From NCBI GenBank assembly GCA_030038275.1, contig JASHPG010000028.1, forward strand, positions 1 through 32,804: a stretch of DNA of 32,804 nucleotides, given 5' to 3'. Position 1 is the first letter of the stretch. Every line of letters starts with the position of its first letter. A program made the translations under genes and the position numbers. The notes beneath the pieces were generated by a model that worked only from the letters and a program-made list of their open reading frames with translations, ran no database searches and was not told the origin of the DNA. This document shows, piece by piece, positions 16,914-25,370 of this stretch. The DNA comes from Candidatus Acidiferrales bacterium. Its GTDB lineage: Bacteria > Acidobacteriota > Terriglobia > Acidiferrales > UBA7541.

Positions 16914-19900
16914 ATGAGACTTCGGTCAGCGGGTGGTGCGCTTTTCTTTTTCTTCTTTGTTGTTTCTATCGCGACCTTCGCGCAGGTAATTTCTACAGCC
17001 CAGATTCGCGGCACCGTGCAGGACTCTTCCGGCGCGGCCGTAGCGGGCGCGACGATCACGGTCACGCAAACCTCCACGGGTGCCGCACGCACGGCGACCA
17101 CCGCCGCTGACGGAACGTACTCACTACCCGATCTTGCGATCGGCAATTACCGAATGGAAGTTACGCAGACTGGCTTCACGAAGTACGTGCAGACCGGCAT
17201 CGTTCTGCAAGTCGGAGCGAACCCGACCATCAACGTGACATTGCAAGTTGGAGCAGTGACGCAAGAAGTGCAGGTGAGCGCGCAGGCGGCGATGGTGCAG
17301 ACGCAGAGCGAGGGCGTTGGTGAAGTCACGCCGCCTCAGGACGTGCAAGAGCTTCCGCTGAACGGCCGCCAGGTGACCGACCTGCTGCCGCTAGCCGGTG
17401 CAGTCGGTCAAGGCCGCGCTTTCCGCGCCTCGTATCCTTCGTCTGCGGTCATCTCAATCGCTGGCGGCGCCCAGGGCAGCGTCGCTTACTGGCTAGATGG
17501 CGGCACGCACAACGACCCGCTGAGTAACCAAAACCTGCCGCTGCCGTTTCCGGACACGATTGAGGAATTCAAAGTTGAGACAAGCTCTTTGCCCGCGCAG
17601 TACGGGACGCACCCTTCCGGTGCCGTCAACGTGGTCACCAAGTCCGGTACCAACTCTTTCCACGGTGACGCTTTCGAATACGTGCGCAATTATATGTTCG
17701 ACTCCCGCAACACCGCATTTGCCGCTGCCTCCCCGGCCGATTACCCGACATTATCACCTGTCGAAGCGGCCGCCGCAGCGTTAGCCGCATCACCGCGTGA
17801 CAATTTGAAGCGCAATCAGTTCGGCGGCACGCTCGGCGGCCCAATACTCAAGAACAAACTCTTCTTTTTTGCTGGCTGGCAGGACACCATTCAGCGAGCC
17901 ACCGTTCCAGCGGAGACCGAGCTTCCGACGGAGGCAATGCTAAACGGAGATTTCTCCGCGTGCGACGGCGCCACCGCCGAAGTATTGGGTCCGCCATTTG
18001 GAACCGCCGTAACCAATCCCTACGACAATGGGAACGGAAAATACGGTATTAATAAAACCGATCCTGCTAATTTCAGCCCTGTCATTTTGGCGCTGATGAG
18101 CCACCTGCCGGCCGCTCCGGCCTCGAGCCCTTGCGGAATCTTCAATTATCAGAGCCCGGAAAGTTTCACCGAGAACCAGGGAATCGCCCGCATCGATTAT
18201 CAGTCCAGCAACAAAAACACTTTTTTCGGCCGTTATTTCATTACCAATTGGAACCAGCCGCCCGGGGCTAACAACCTCAGCGATCTTCTAATTGCGGCTA
18301 TCGATGGCCAGTCCAACCGCGTGGAGAGCTTGACTCTCGGAGACACGTATCTGATTTCGTCGAACTGGGTGAATAGCGTTCACGCGACGGCGGATCGCAG
18401 CCGCAATCTGACTGTCGAAAACTCCAATCTCGACTTAGGCGACCTGTTTACCGCCGCTGGAATTCCCCCCTCCGCCGTTAATATTTATCAGCTCGGTGCG
18501 CCGAAGTTCCCTACATTTATGGCCGACTTCAACCCGACTGGCGGATTCTATGGCTATACGCCATCCACGCCCAGCATCCAGCCGTACAACACATTGGAAT
18601 TTTCCGACGACGTCGCTTGGACGCACGGCCCCCATCAGGTTTCGTTCGGCGTAGATTTCATTAACCTGCGAGCGTTTGCTACCAATTATCTCAACAATCA
18701 GGGCACTTTCACTTTCGACGGCACGCAGACAGGGTGCAGTCCAACCACAGGATGCTTCTCCGGAGGACTCTCTGACTTTCTTCTGGCAGAAACTTCGGCA
18801 AGCGGCGGATTCACCCAAGCCGCGCCGGTGCCATCTCTTCAACACCAAAACATTTTCGCGATGTACGTGCAGGATGCTTGGAAAGCGACTCGTAAGCTAA
18901 CCATCACGGCTGGACTCCGATGGGATCCATTTTTCGGCCACACTGAGCCCGGCGGTGTAGATGTCGTAAACGTCTCTCTCCAGAACATCATCAACGACGT
19001 ACACAGCGTGAAATATCCCACCGCTCCCGCCGGTTATCTTTTTCCCGGTGATCCGGACGGACCGCAGGGAAATAAGCTGACGCCCAACGCGCTCGATAAA
19101 TGGAGCCCACGCATTGGACTTGCCTGGGATCCGCAAGGGAATGGCCGCACGGCGGTACGCGCGGGTTTCGGAATTTTCTACGATTTCCCAAACTTCTCGT
19201 ACGACCAGTTCGGATTCGAGCAACCGTACGGCGGATCCTTTACGATACCAGGCTATTCTTGCGTCACTTTTCCCTGCAGCAACGACATATACAATCCGTG
19301 GGCAAACCCTGCCAATCCAAGCGAGGACTTTAGCTTTGTTGACCAGCAAGGAGGCACGCATACCGGCGTAGATCCCTTTCCCACTTATGTAGGGCAGGGG
19401 CCGGAAAAATCTGCCTACTTACCGGATGCCTTGGTGTTCAGCTATCCCACCAACAGCATCAAACCAACGTACGTAATGCAGTATAACCTTACCGTCGAAA
19501 AGCAGGTCGGAACCAACTGGCTGCTATCAATTGGATACATCGGTAGCCAGCAGCGTCATCTGTGGGGCAACAACGAGGCGAATCCCGGGCTCCAGGGACC
19601 GTGCGGCGCATCCTTCGCAGGCCTTGGACCGTACCCAGGCGGCTATCCTCTTCCGGCGGGTGTCACGTGTACCGCTCCCGGAGGTGGCGGCAACACCATT
19701 GCCGGGCCATGCCCCGTGGCCGCTCCACCATTTGTTTGCAGTGGGTTCGGCGCGCCATTTTCTTTGAATTCAAACCGCCTCTTCTATCATTACAACTCCG
19801 GGAACCCAGTCTATATGGGTTCGCTGTGCGGCAATCCGGCGACGCCAGGGGTCTCATGCTATGGCGAAACGCTTCTTTTGGAAGAAGGGGGGACCGGCAA

Positions 19901-20636
19901 CTACAACGGACTGCTGCTCTCGGCGCAGCATCAGTTCGGGCACCACTTTACATCCACAACGAACTACACATGGTCGCATTGCATTTCAGACAATTACACC
20001 ACGACGCTTGGCTTGTTCCTTTACACAGAAGAAGTGCCATACGACCGGCCGGCGGACCGGGGAAACTGCCCGAGTGCCGATACGCATAGCATATTCAACG
20101 AATCGCTCGTAGCTGAGTCTCCGACCTTCGCGGGTCACTGGACTGAAATGCTTCTCGGTCACTGGGGATTGTCTTTGTCCGCCATCGTGCAATCGGGCAC
20201 CGACTTTTCTCCGCTCAACATTCTCGACTTCTCCGGCAGCGGCAATGGCCTCACACAGCGACCGGACCTGATAGCCGGTGCGGACCCTTACTGCAAACCG
20301 ATTAGCCGCACCTGTTTTCTCAACTCCCAATCGTTTGCGTTTCCGACCCCCTACACGTTCAGCAACATGAGCAACATGAGCTTATTTGGGCCTGGATCGA
20401 TTATCGTTAATACGGGTCTTTGGAGAGATTTCAAGATCACGGAGGGGTCGCAGATCGAATTCAAGTGGGAAGTCTTCAATCTGCCCAACCACGCGAATCT
20501 GTATACGCCACAAGATGCCTTCGTTGCCCCGACGTTCGGACAGCCAACGCCCGCAAGCACAGTCGGCCTCGGTGCTCTCAACCAGACGATAAACGATCCG
20601 AGGACGATGCAGTTTTCGCTGAAATATAGCTTCTAG
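16914..20636 (+). CDS. Oar-type TonB-dependent outer-membrane receptor
   Basis: The 1240-residue protein has a signal peptide (about 1-24, with a run of phenylalanines before AQ). A carboxypeptidase-regulatory-like beta domain follows (about 28-115, starting AQIRGTVQDSSGAAVAGA). Next come a plug domain with the ELPLNGR motif near 145, a GxxNVVTKSGTNSFHG segment, and a long 22-strand type barrel that ends in Phe (MQFSLKYSF), the usual outer-membrane insertion signal. Such proteins import large or scarce substrates using TonB energy and are expanded in acidobacteria, often for plant or microbial polymers; the ligand is not readable. ATG 16914 lies 5 nt after a GGGGG element; a GTG at 16908 is also possible. 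No TonB, ExbB or ExbD genes occur nearby. Confidence 0.93.
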   Translation: MRLRSAGGALFFFFFVVSIATFAQVISTAQIRGTVQDSSGAAVAGATITVTQTSTGAARTATTAADGTYSLPDLAIGNYRMEVTQTGFTKYVQTGIVLQVGANPTINVTLQVGAVTQEVQVSAQAAMVQTQSEGVGEVTPPQDVQELPLNGRQVTDLLPLAGAVGQGRAFRASYPSSAVISIAGGAQGSVAYWLDGGTHNDPLSNQNLPLPFPDTIEEFKVETSSLPAQYGTHPSGAVNVVTKSGTNSFHGDAFEYVRNYMFDSRNTAFAAASPADYPTLSPVEAAAAALAASPRDNLKRNQFGGTLGGPILKNKLFFFAGWQDTIQRATVPAETELPTEAMLNGDFSACDGATAEVLGPPFGTAVTNPYDNGNGKYGINKTDPANFSPVILALMSHLPAAPASSPCGIFNYQSPESFTENQGIARIDYQSSNKNTFFGRYFITNWNQPPGANNLSDLLIAAIDGQSNRVESLTLGDTYLISSNWVNSVHATADRSRNLTVENSNLDLGDLFTAAGIPPSAVNIYQLGAPKFPTFMADFNPTGGFYGYTPSTPSIQPYNTLEFSDDVAWTHGPHQVSFGVDFINLRAFATNYLNNQGTFTFDGTQTGCSPTTGCFSGGLSDFLLAETSASGGFTQAAPVPSLQHQNIFAMYVQDAWKATRKLTITAGLRWDPFFGHTEPGGVDVVNVSLQNIINDVHSVKYPTAPAGYLFPGDPDGPQGNKLTPNALDKWSPRIGLAWDPQGNGRTAVRAGFGIFYDFPNFSYDQFGFEQPYGGSFTIPGYSCVTFPCSNDIYNPWANPANPSEDFSFVDQQGGTHTGVDPFPTYVGQGPEKSAYLPDALVFSYPTNSIKPTYVMQYNLTVEKQVGTNWLLSIGYIGSQQRHLWGNNEANPGLQGPCGASFAGLGPYPGGYPLPAGVTCTAPGGGGNTIAGPCPVAAPPFVCSGFGAPFSLNSNRLFYHYNSGNPVYMGSLCGNPATPGVSCYGETLLLEEGGTGNYNGLLLSAQHQFGHHFTSTTNYTWSHCISDNYTTTLGLFLYTEEVPYDRPADRGNCPSADTHSIFNESLVAESPTFAGHWTEMLLGHWGLSLSAIVQSGTDFSPLNILDFSGSGNGLTQRPDLIAGADPYCKPISRTCFLNSQSFAFPTPYTFSNMSNMSLFGPGSIIVNTGLWRDFKITEGSQIEFKWEVFNLPNHANLYTPQDAFVAPTFGQPTPASTVGLGALNQTINDPRTMQFSLKYSF

Positions 20637-21026
20637 CGATTGGGCGAAAAACTCGATCCTCTCCCGCTGGGCGGGGATCGCGCCAATACCGTCTGACTCT
20701 ATCGAGGCGCCGGCGAGCCACGGAAATCCCTCGCAGCGACGCGCTGAAAAATCGAATCCTTGCGCGCAGTTCCGTTTGGTGGTATTCGTTTGCTCCGGTA
20801 GGGGACAGGTCTCCAGGCGCAGAAAATGTTCCGATCAAAGTAGGCTATGGCCTAGTGTTCCTCTCCAATTTCGTCTGCAGCATGGGCAGATAGGCCTCAC
20901 CGCTCAAATTCGGGATATTGCCCAGGGAGCGCGTCGGATATCGGGAGGCACCTGCTTCGGGAGTAAGTGCCACAGTCTGAACCCTGGCGCGTCCTAAGAG
21001 CGCGGTTCGTTCACGAGGTTTGAGCA
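20637..21026. other. 390-nt region without a recognised gene
   Basis: A 6-bp stem (CGATCC at 20657 with GGATCG about 14 nt later) just after the receptor lacks a T-run, so it is not a convincing intrinsic terminator. A minus-strand frame is open across 20845-21096 but overlaps the next gene and matches nothing I know. The last bases contain a GAGG Shine-Dalgarno for the gene at 21027. Confidence 0.35.
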
Positions 21027-21518
21027 ATGCACACCTTGTATTCACTATGCTACTGGCTTGGAAACACGCCGCTGGGAAGATCGATACACGACTCATCGTG
21101 GATGTTCCCGGTGATCGAAACCCTCCACCTTTTCGGCATCGTCGTGTTGGTGGGTTCCGCTTCCGTGTTGGACCTGCGGTTGATGGGCGTGGCTTTCAAG
21201 GATTACACCGTTTCAATGCTGGGTCGTCGTTTCCTGCCATGGATATGGGGTGGTTTCGCGCTTATGGTGGTCACCGGAGGGCTCCTGTTTTCATCCGAGG
21301 CCACGAAGATGTATGGCAGCGATGTGTTTCGGGCCAAGATGCTGATGATCGCAGCTGCGGGAGTCAATGCACTTGTATTTCACTTCCTTGCATACCGGAG
21401 CGTCGGGAAATGGGAGCGCGACCCGGTGGCGCCTCTCGCTGCCCGTTTTGCCGGTGTGGTCTCGATTTTGCTTTGGTTCGGTATTGTTGGTGCGGGACGC
21501 TGGATCGCTTATAGCTAG
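21027..21518 (+). CDS. Four-helix membrane protein, DUF6644-like (paralogue 1)
   Basis: This 163-residue protein has four predicted membrane helices, at about 27-50, 69-88, 104-122 and 141-160. It resembles the uncharacterised membrane family I know as DUF6644 (name from memory). Conserved-looking points are W10, FP at 27-28, His34 in ETLHL, FLPW at 69-72, SEAT at 90-93, KM at 104-105, NALVF at 114-118 and AYR at 122-124; all recur at the same positions in the next gene. The membrane-buried histidine could bind a cofactor, but that is only a guess. ATG 21027 has GAGG 8 nt upstream. Another frame open over the same bases is rejected because it lacks this composition and the paralogue match. 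Confidence 0.82.
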   Translation: MHTLYSLCYWLGNTPLGRSIHDSSWMFPVIETLHLFGIVVLVGSASVLDLRLMGVAFKDYTVSMLGRRFLPWIWGGFALMVVTGGLLFSSEATKMYGSDVFRAKMLMIAAAGVNALVFHFLAYRSVGKWERDPVAPLAARFAGVVSILLWFGIVGAGRWIAYS

Positions 21519-21661
21519 AGGTTTAGCGCGAGTCCGATGTTCCGATGGATTGTTTCTAGTGGGATTGCGGAAGCCACTCGCGGAATTTGAGAGCCAGAAA
21601 CAGAGAGGAATGCGATGACGGCTGTTAGGGGCAGTCGAAGCTTTCACATGTGAGGCCACGG

Positions 21662-22180
21662 ATGACCCCAGCTTACGAATTCTGTCACTGGCTGACGCAA
21701 ACCTATGTCGGGCAGGAAATGCAAGGTAACGCCTATCTCTTTCCGACCGTGGAAGCGCTTCACATTATGGGTAGCGTAGCGCTGGTTGCATCCACATCGA
21801 TCCTGAGCTTGCGGTTGTCGGGATTTTTCTTGAAGGAGATACCGGTTTCGAAGATAGCGGGTCAATTTCTGCCGTGGGCCTGGTTAGGCTTTGCGTGCCA
21901 AGTAATTACGGGGACCCTCCTGTTTATGTCGGAGGCTACGCTTGCGTATGACAACGTGATCTTCCAGGTCAAGATGGCGCTGATCGTCCTGGCTGGCATC
22001 AATGCGCTCGTTTTTCAGCAGACTGCCTATCGCCGAGTGAAGTTTTGGGATTTGTCTAACCCGCCGTTTTCGGCCAAGTTTGCGGGCTATGCCTCGATCG
22101 TGATCTGGTTCGCGGTCATAGCCGCCGGGCGATGGCTGAATAGCTCCGTTGCCAATTCTCCGGTGCTGCCGCCGACGTAG
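21662..22180 (+). CDS. Four-helix membrane protein, DUF6644-like (paralogue 2)
   Basis: This 172-residue protein aligns with the preceding gene without gaps over the first 128 residues. W10, FP at 27-28, His34 in EALHI, FLPW, LLFxSEAT, KM and NALVF all fall at equal positions. It too has four predicted helices and ends in a short polar tail. The pair therefore arose by tandem duplication and has diverged far at the DNA level, so both copies appear to be under selection. ATG 21662 has GAGG 6 nt upstream; a GTG at 21650 would add four residues. It may act as a heterodimer with its neighbour, which is an inference. It is convergent with the DUF6152-like gene. Confidence 0.8.
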   Translation: MTPAYEFCHWLTQTYVGQEMQGNAYLFPTVEALHIMGSVALVASTSILSLRLSGFFLKEIPVSKIAGQFLPWAWLGFACQVITGTLLFMSEATLAYDNVIFQVKMALIVLAGINALVFQQTAYRRVKFWDLSNPPFSAKFAGYASIVIWFAVIAAGRWLNSSVANSPVLPPT

Positions 22181-22242
22181 CGCCAGATGCAGCTTTTCGC
22201 TTCAACTCTGACGGCCAACGGCCGCCGCTATCGGCTTCGAAG

Positions 22243-22659
22243 TTACTTCGCGCCGGCTGGGACAAAGTTGTTTAGAATCTCGCCGTTCGCCTTCACTGCT
22301 TTTGCTAGGGTCCCGCCCTTCTTCGAGGCATCTTTAAAGGGAAAGTAGGTCACGGTGATCTGATCGCCTGGTTGCAGTGAGTTCCTCGACCATCCGCGGC
22401 GACCCAGGTAATTCGGACTCATCCCCTCAAAGGCATAAATCGTTACGCCTCCCTTACCATCGGGCACGTTGAGCCAAAGCCACGTATGAGGATTCGTCCA
22501 CTGTAACACTCTCACCTTTCCGGATATCGTTTCTTGGCGCGTCATATCGTAATCGGCGAATCCATGATGCGCGATCGCCGGACCAGCCGTCACGACTAAT
22601 GCTCCTAGCAGGACTGCGAATAGAGCCGCGTATTTTAAGTTCGTTTTCATTTCTTTCAT
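22243..22659 (-). CDS. Secreted DUF6152-like protein
   Basis: The 138-residue protein has a clear signal peptide (hydrophobic 10-25, likely cleavage after AIA at about residue 30, leaving an N-terminal HHGF). The mature part is a small beta-rich domain with SGKVRVLQWTNPHTWLWLNV, the pattern I associate with DUF6152, an uncharacterised periplasmic family. The His-His at the mature N-terminus resembles metal-binding N-termini, which is speculative. ATG 22659 has GGAG 7 nt upstream; ATG 22650 is a second option. It follows the 288-residue secreted protein by 34 nt on the same strand and probably shares its transcript. Confidence 0.8.
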   Translation of the reverse strand: MKEMKTNLKYAALFAVLLGALVVTAGPAIAHHGFADYDMTRQETISGKVRVLQWTNPHTWLWLNVPDGKGGVTIYAFEGMSPNYLGRRGWSRNSLQPGDQITVTYFPFKDASKKGGTLAKAVKANGEILNNFVPAGAK

Positions 22660-22693
22660 CGAGGGTCTCCGCGTAACAAATAATTTTGGCTAT

Positions 22694-23560
22694 CTAGTTC
22701 GAATTTGGATCTGGGGGAGGGGGAGGCATAATATCCACCTCAGCCTTTCCAGTGGCGGTCGTCGAATTGCGGTTGTTCTCCTCGCAAATGTATTCATCAA
22801 TGGTCCAGTCCCGATGACGCTTCAGAATTCGAGTGGTCGTGTACGGGCCCGTCAAGGCAGCGGGATCAGTAACCGTGGTGGTAATTTGCATAGTATCGGG
22901 ATCGAGGAGTTGAAAACGCTCGACGACTTTCATTTTGTCGCTGTGCGGAACGCCCGGTGCTATCTCCGTTTCCGGAGAGAAGCCCACGGATTCGGCAACT
23001 AGCGTGTTTCCTTCCCAATGGCCGACCGACGAACCGAAAAAAGTCGGATCGGGGTCTGTCGGAAGCTGTCGCCCATCGGTGTAGATATGGCGAACGATCA
23101 TGTACGCTTCGCCAACGATTGTCACTTGGCCGGGAGTTAGCAAGAACTCGTACGGATACGGCTGTCCCATAATGCCCGGCAGGCCTGGCGGCAGGCAGTT
23201 CGCGGCCGAAGTATCCTCCGCATGGCGCGACTGCAGATCTTTCACTTTGGTCGCCCATTCAGGTGTGAGGGGCAGCGGCTGCCGCATGGGGAACGTGGGG
23301 AATTTGGACGAACGCTTGATCGTCGTTGCAGGGGGTTTCTCCCCTGGTTCAACAACCAGCGAAGCCGCCCCTCCTCCAAGTGGAGCTTCCCAAACGCCAG
23401 TGAAGTCAGGCAATTTCGCAAGCGCAGCCCAGTCGGCAGCCGTGGGTGCCGGGCGCGTGTAATTTGGCCAGTCCTGAGCTGCAGCAATGGAAACGAAGAA
23501 TGCCGAAGCGAGCGCGATGACAGTGAACCGTCCGAAATGCTTCGCTAGTTGCTTAGCCAA
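22694..23560 (-). CDS. Secreted protein of unknown function (GHWEGNTLV family)
   Basis: This 288-residue protein starts with a signal peptide (about 1-28, ending AAAQ). The mature part has several blocks that I recognise from uncharacterised secreted proteins of acidobacteria and sphingomonads: a CLPPGLPGIMGQPYPYEF segment, RHIYTDGRQLPTDPDP, GHWEGNTLVAESVGF, and a C-terminal beta region ending in a poly-proline tail. A single cysteine is conserved in the CLPPG segment. No enzyme motif is visible. The start is TTG, supported by an AAGGAGG 8 nt upstream. The DUF6152-like gene follows it. I do not know the function. Confidence 0.78.
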   Translation of the reverse strand: MAKQLAKHFGRFTVIALASAFFVSIAAAQDWPNYTRPAPTAADWAALAKLPDFTGVWEAPLGGGAASLVVEPGEKPPATTIKRSSKFPTFPMRQPLPLTPEWATKVKDLQSRHAEDTSAANCLPPGLPGIMGQPYPYEFLLTPGQVTIVGEAYMIVRHIYTDGRQLPTDPDPTFFGSSVGHWEGNTLVAESVGFSPETEIAPGVPHSDKMKVVERFQLLDPDTMQITTTVTDPAALTGPYTTTRILKRHRDWTIDEYICEENNRNSTTATGKAEVDIMPPPPPDPNSN

Positions 23561-23583
23561 TCGCGGTCCCTCCTTTGAATGAA

Positions 23584-23614
23584 ATTATCTCACTTTAACC
23601 GCGAAAAGTAGCAA
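23584..23614 (-). promoter_or_regulatory. Promoter candidate for the secreted-protein pair
   Basis: On the minus strand TGA precedes GATAAT (23584-23589), an extended -10 element. TTGCTA at 23609-23614 is a possible -35 box at a long 19-nt spacing. The leader would be about 17 nt. Confidence 0.45.
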
Positions 23615-23723
23615 GGTGCGGGGCAGAAAGCAATCGCCAAAAGGCGAAGCTGTAGACGACGTCGTTTTCGGGTCCGAACGTCCGCGACGGAGCTTTATCG
23701 TCCTTTGGCGGCGCCCGTCGCTC

Positions 23724-24338
23724 TTACTTTGCCACGAGCGTCGATGACTTGCCCCACTCGCCCGTAAACACAAACGACGACGCAGGCTTTCGTTGCCTCG
23801 GAGCCAGCTCACGCTCGCGAAGTTGATCCGGCAGCGCTGCGGCATCGCCCGTGTATCCCAACGCGATTCCGGCAACCGCTTCGTAGCCTTCCGGAATGTG
23901 AAACACTTCGCGCGCCTTATCCGGCAAAATTCCCGCCATCTGATGTACTTGCAGGCCTAGCGCGGTCGCTTGCAGCGCCATCGTCGCCGCCGCCTGTCCC
24001 ACATCGTGGAACGAGTGCCTGTTCGGCTGGCCGTTGTGCTGAAATGTCATTCCCGCCACGCTGATTGCCACCACCGGAGCGCTTTTCGCCCATCCCTGGT
24101 TGAACTCCACAAAACAATCGAGGACCTTCTTGAAATTCGCCGGATCGTCCTTCGTCGCCACGATGAAGTACCACGGCTGGGCGTTGTAGGAAGATGCCGA
24201 CCAGCGCGCCGCCTCAAACAGGGCGCGCAACTTCTCCGCTTCGACTGGTCTTTCGTCGAATGCTCGTGGACTCCAGCGGTGAGTCAGAATTTCGTGAATC
24301 GGCGTCTCGGTTGGGGCAGGATTCGTGCGTTCAGGCAT
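23724..24338 (-). CDS. Nitroreductase-family flavoprotein
   Basis: The 204-residue protein matches the FMN-dependent nitroreductase fold, whose members reduce nitro compounds, quinones or flavins with NAD(P)H. The FMN-phosphate segment RWSPRAF lies at 21-27 and the SSYNAQPW motif at 49-56. A central helix with HDVGQAAATMALQATALGL and the C-terminal IALGYTGD motif complete the pattern. The ATG has GGAGG 10 nt upstream. It lies 76 nt downstream of the short-chain dehydrogenase on the same strand, so the two could be cotranscribed; the substrate cannot be read from the sequence. Confidence 0.9.
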   Translation of the reverse strand: MPERTNPAPTETPIHEILTHRWSPRAFDERPVEAEKLRALFEAARWSASSYNAQPWYFIVATKDDPANFKKVLDCFVEFNQGWAKSAPVVAISVAGMTFQHNGQPNRHSFHDVGQAAATMALQATALGLQVHQMAGILPDKAREVFHIPEGYEAVAGIALGYTGDAAALPDQLRERELAPRQRKPASSFVFTGEWGKSSTLVAK

Positions 24339-24414
24339 CAGGCTTCTTCCTCCTTGTTATTGCGAAGCTCCGATTATGAATGAAAGCCATGCCGGCGTCG
24401 AGGTTCGCAGTGAC

Positions 24415-25134
24415 TTACGGCTTCTGGGTGGGCCGCATCGATACTTCGCTGATAAAGCTCTGCGGTGCTTGCGTCAAGATCATCACCACGGTGTGAGCTA
24501 CGTCATCCGGCTGCAGCATCTTGCTCTTGTCGCGATTACCCGGAAATCCGAACTCCGTTGCCACGGAGCCGGGACAGATCGCGCTGACCCGAATTCCGTG
24601 CGCGCGCAAATCCTCCGCCATGCAGCCGGTCAACCCGAGCAATCCCCATTTCGACGCGCAATAGATTCCGCCGCCCGCGAATGTATTTTTGCCTGCAAGC
24701 GACGCGATATTCACGATGTGTCCGGTCCGCATCCGAATCATCCCGGGCGCCACGGCCCGGCTCAGCAGGAACACTGCCTTCAAATTGGTGTCTAACACAC
24801 TGTTCCAGTTCGCTTCTTCGGCGTCTTGCACTGAGCTGAAATAACCGATTCCAGCGTTGTTGACGAGGATTTCGATGGGGCCAAGCAGGCCTTCAGTTGC
24901 CGTGACGAGCTTGTCCACCTCCGTCGCCCGCGTGATATCAGCGGGCACAGAGACTGCCTCCGCTCCGGCCTGCTTACATTCTCGCGCCGCAGCTTCGAGC
25001 CGCTTGGCGTCGCGCGCAGAGAGGCACACCCGGGCGCCCATCGACGCTAGCTGGCGCGCAATGGCCAGTCCAATGCCCCTGCTTGCGCCGGTGACCAGCG
25101 CAACCTTGCCTTCAAATGGTTTTTCGGCAGTCAT
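24415..25134 (-). CDS. Short-chain dehydrogenase/reductase
   Basis: This 239-residue classical SDR oxidises or reduces a hydroxyl or keto group with NAD(P). The nucleotide-binding TGASRGIG lies at 15-22, NNAG at 92-95, and the catalytic residues are Ser145, Tyr158 and Lys162 (YCASK). The Arg after TGAS and the SARD segment at 39-42 favour NADP(H). The C-terminus ends SEVSMRPTQKP, and the overall shape resembles 3-oxoacyl-ACP reductases, but the single gene away from fatty-acid genes argues for a general oxidoreductase. No strong Shine-Dalgarno precedes the ATG. Confidence 0.92.
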   Translation of the reverse strand: MTAEKPFEGKVALVTGASRGIGLAIARQLASMGARVCLSARDAKRLEAAARECKQAGAEAVSVPADITRATEVDKLVTATEGLLGPIEILVNNAGIGYFSSVQDAEEANWNSVLDTNLKAVFLLSRAVAPGMIRMRTGHIVNIASLAGKNTFAGGGIYCASKWGLLGLTGCMAEDLRAHGIRVSAICPGSVATEFGFPGNRDKSKMLQPDDVAHTVVMILTQAPQSFISEVSMRPTQKP

Positions 25135-25168
25135 TTATAACTCGCTAGGTAACACAGCGTCCTCGCCG

Positions 25169-25198
25169 AACATCTCACCATTCAGGTGGACCGGTCAA
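25169..25198 (-). promoter_or_regulatory. Promoter candidate for the dehydrogenase gene
   Basis: On the minus strand TTGACC (25193-25198) is followed by 18 nt and GATGTT (25169-25174), with TGA just before the -10 box as in an extended -10 element. Confidence 0.35.
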
Positions 25199-25243
25199 GG
25201 AACCGCTCCGCGGGCGCAGCGAACGCATTCAAAGGATTCGTAC

Positions 25244-25272
25244 TTGCACGGTTTGGGCCGTTTCCCTATAAT
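25244..25272 (+). promoter_or_regulatory. Strong sigma-70 promoter of the TPR protein gene
   Basis: TTGCAC at 25244-25249 and a perfect TATAAT at 25267-25272 are separated by exactly 17 nt. Transcription would start near 25279, giving a leader of about 92 nt. Confidence 0.75.
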
Positions 25273-25309
25273 CCCGTCGATTTATCAGAAGACGGCATCC
25301 TATCCGGTT

Positions 25310-25333
25310 GTGGCCCACGCTTCGATTGGCCAC
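25310..25333 (+). promoter_or_regulatory. Leader hairpin upstream of the TPR gene
   Basis: GTGGCC at 25310-25315 pairs perfectly with GGCCAC at 25328-25333 around a 12-nt loop, and GGTT just outside can pair with GACC across a small bulge. It lies in the transcribed leader and might affect mRNA stability or translation. Confidence 0.35.
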
Positions 25334-25370
25334 CCGACCAACAAGTAGCCGAGGAGGCGCGAAACTAGCC

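Noticed and set aside
20361-20382. Short direct repeat AGCAACATG in the receptor gene
   Set aside because: It encodes a local NMSNMS duplication within the barrel and has no sign of a larger repeat or mobile origin.
20845-21096. Minus-strand open frame of 83 residues
   Set aside because: It overlaps the start of the membrane-protein gene at 21027, has no clear ribosome site and matches no known family; a decayed gene cannot be excluded.
21020-21514. Alternative plus-strand frame over the first membrane protein
   Set aside because: Its residues are not membrane-like, while the chosen frame aligns with the paralogue.
21615-21653. 12-codon leader-peptide frame (MTAVRGSRSFHM) before paralogue 2 with GAGG upstream
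   Set aside because: Too short to separate from chance and without an attenuator-like hairpin after it.
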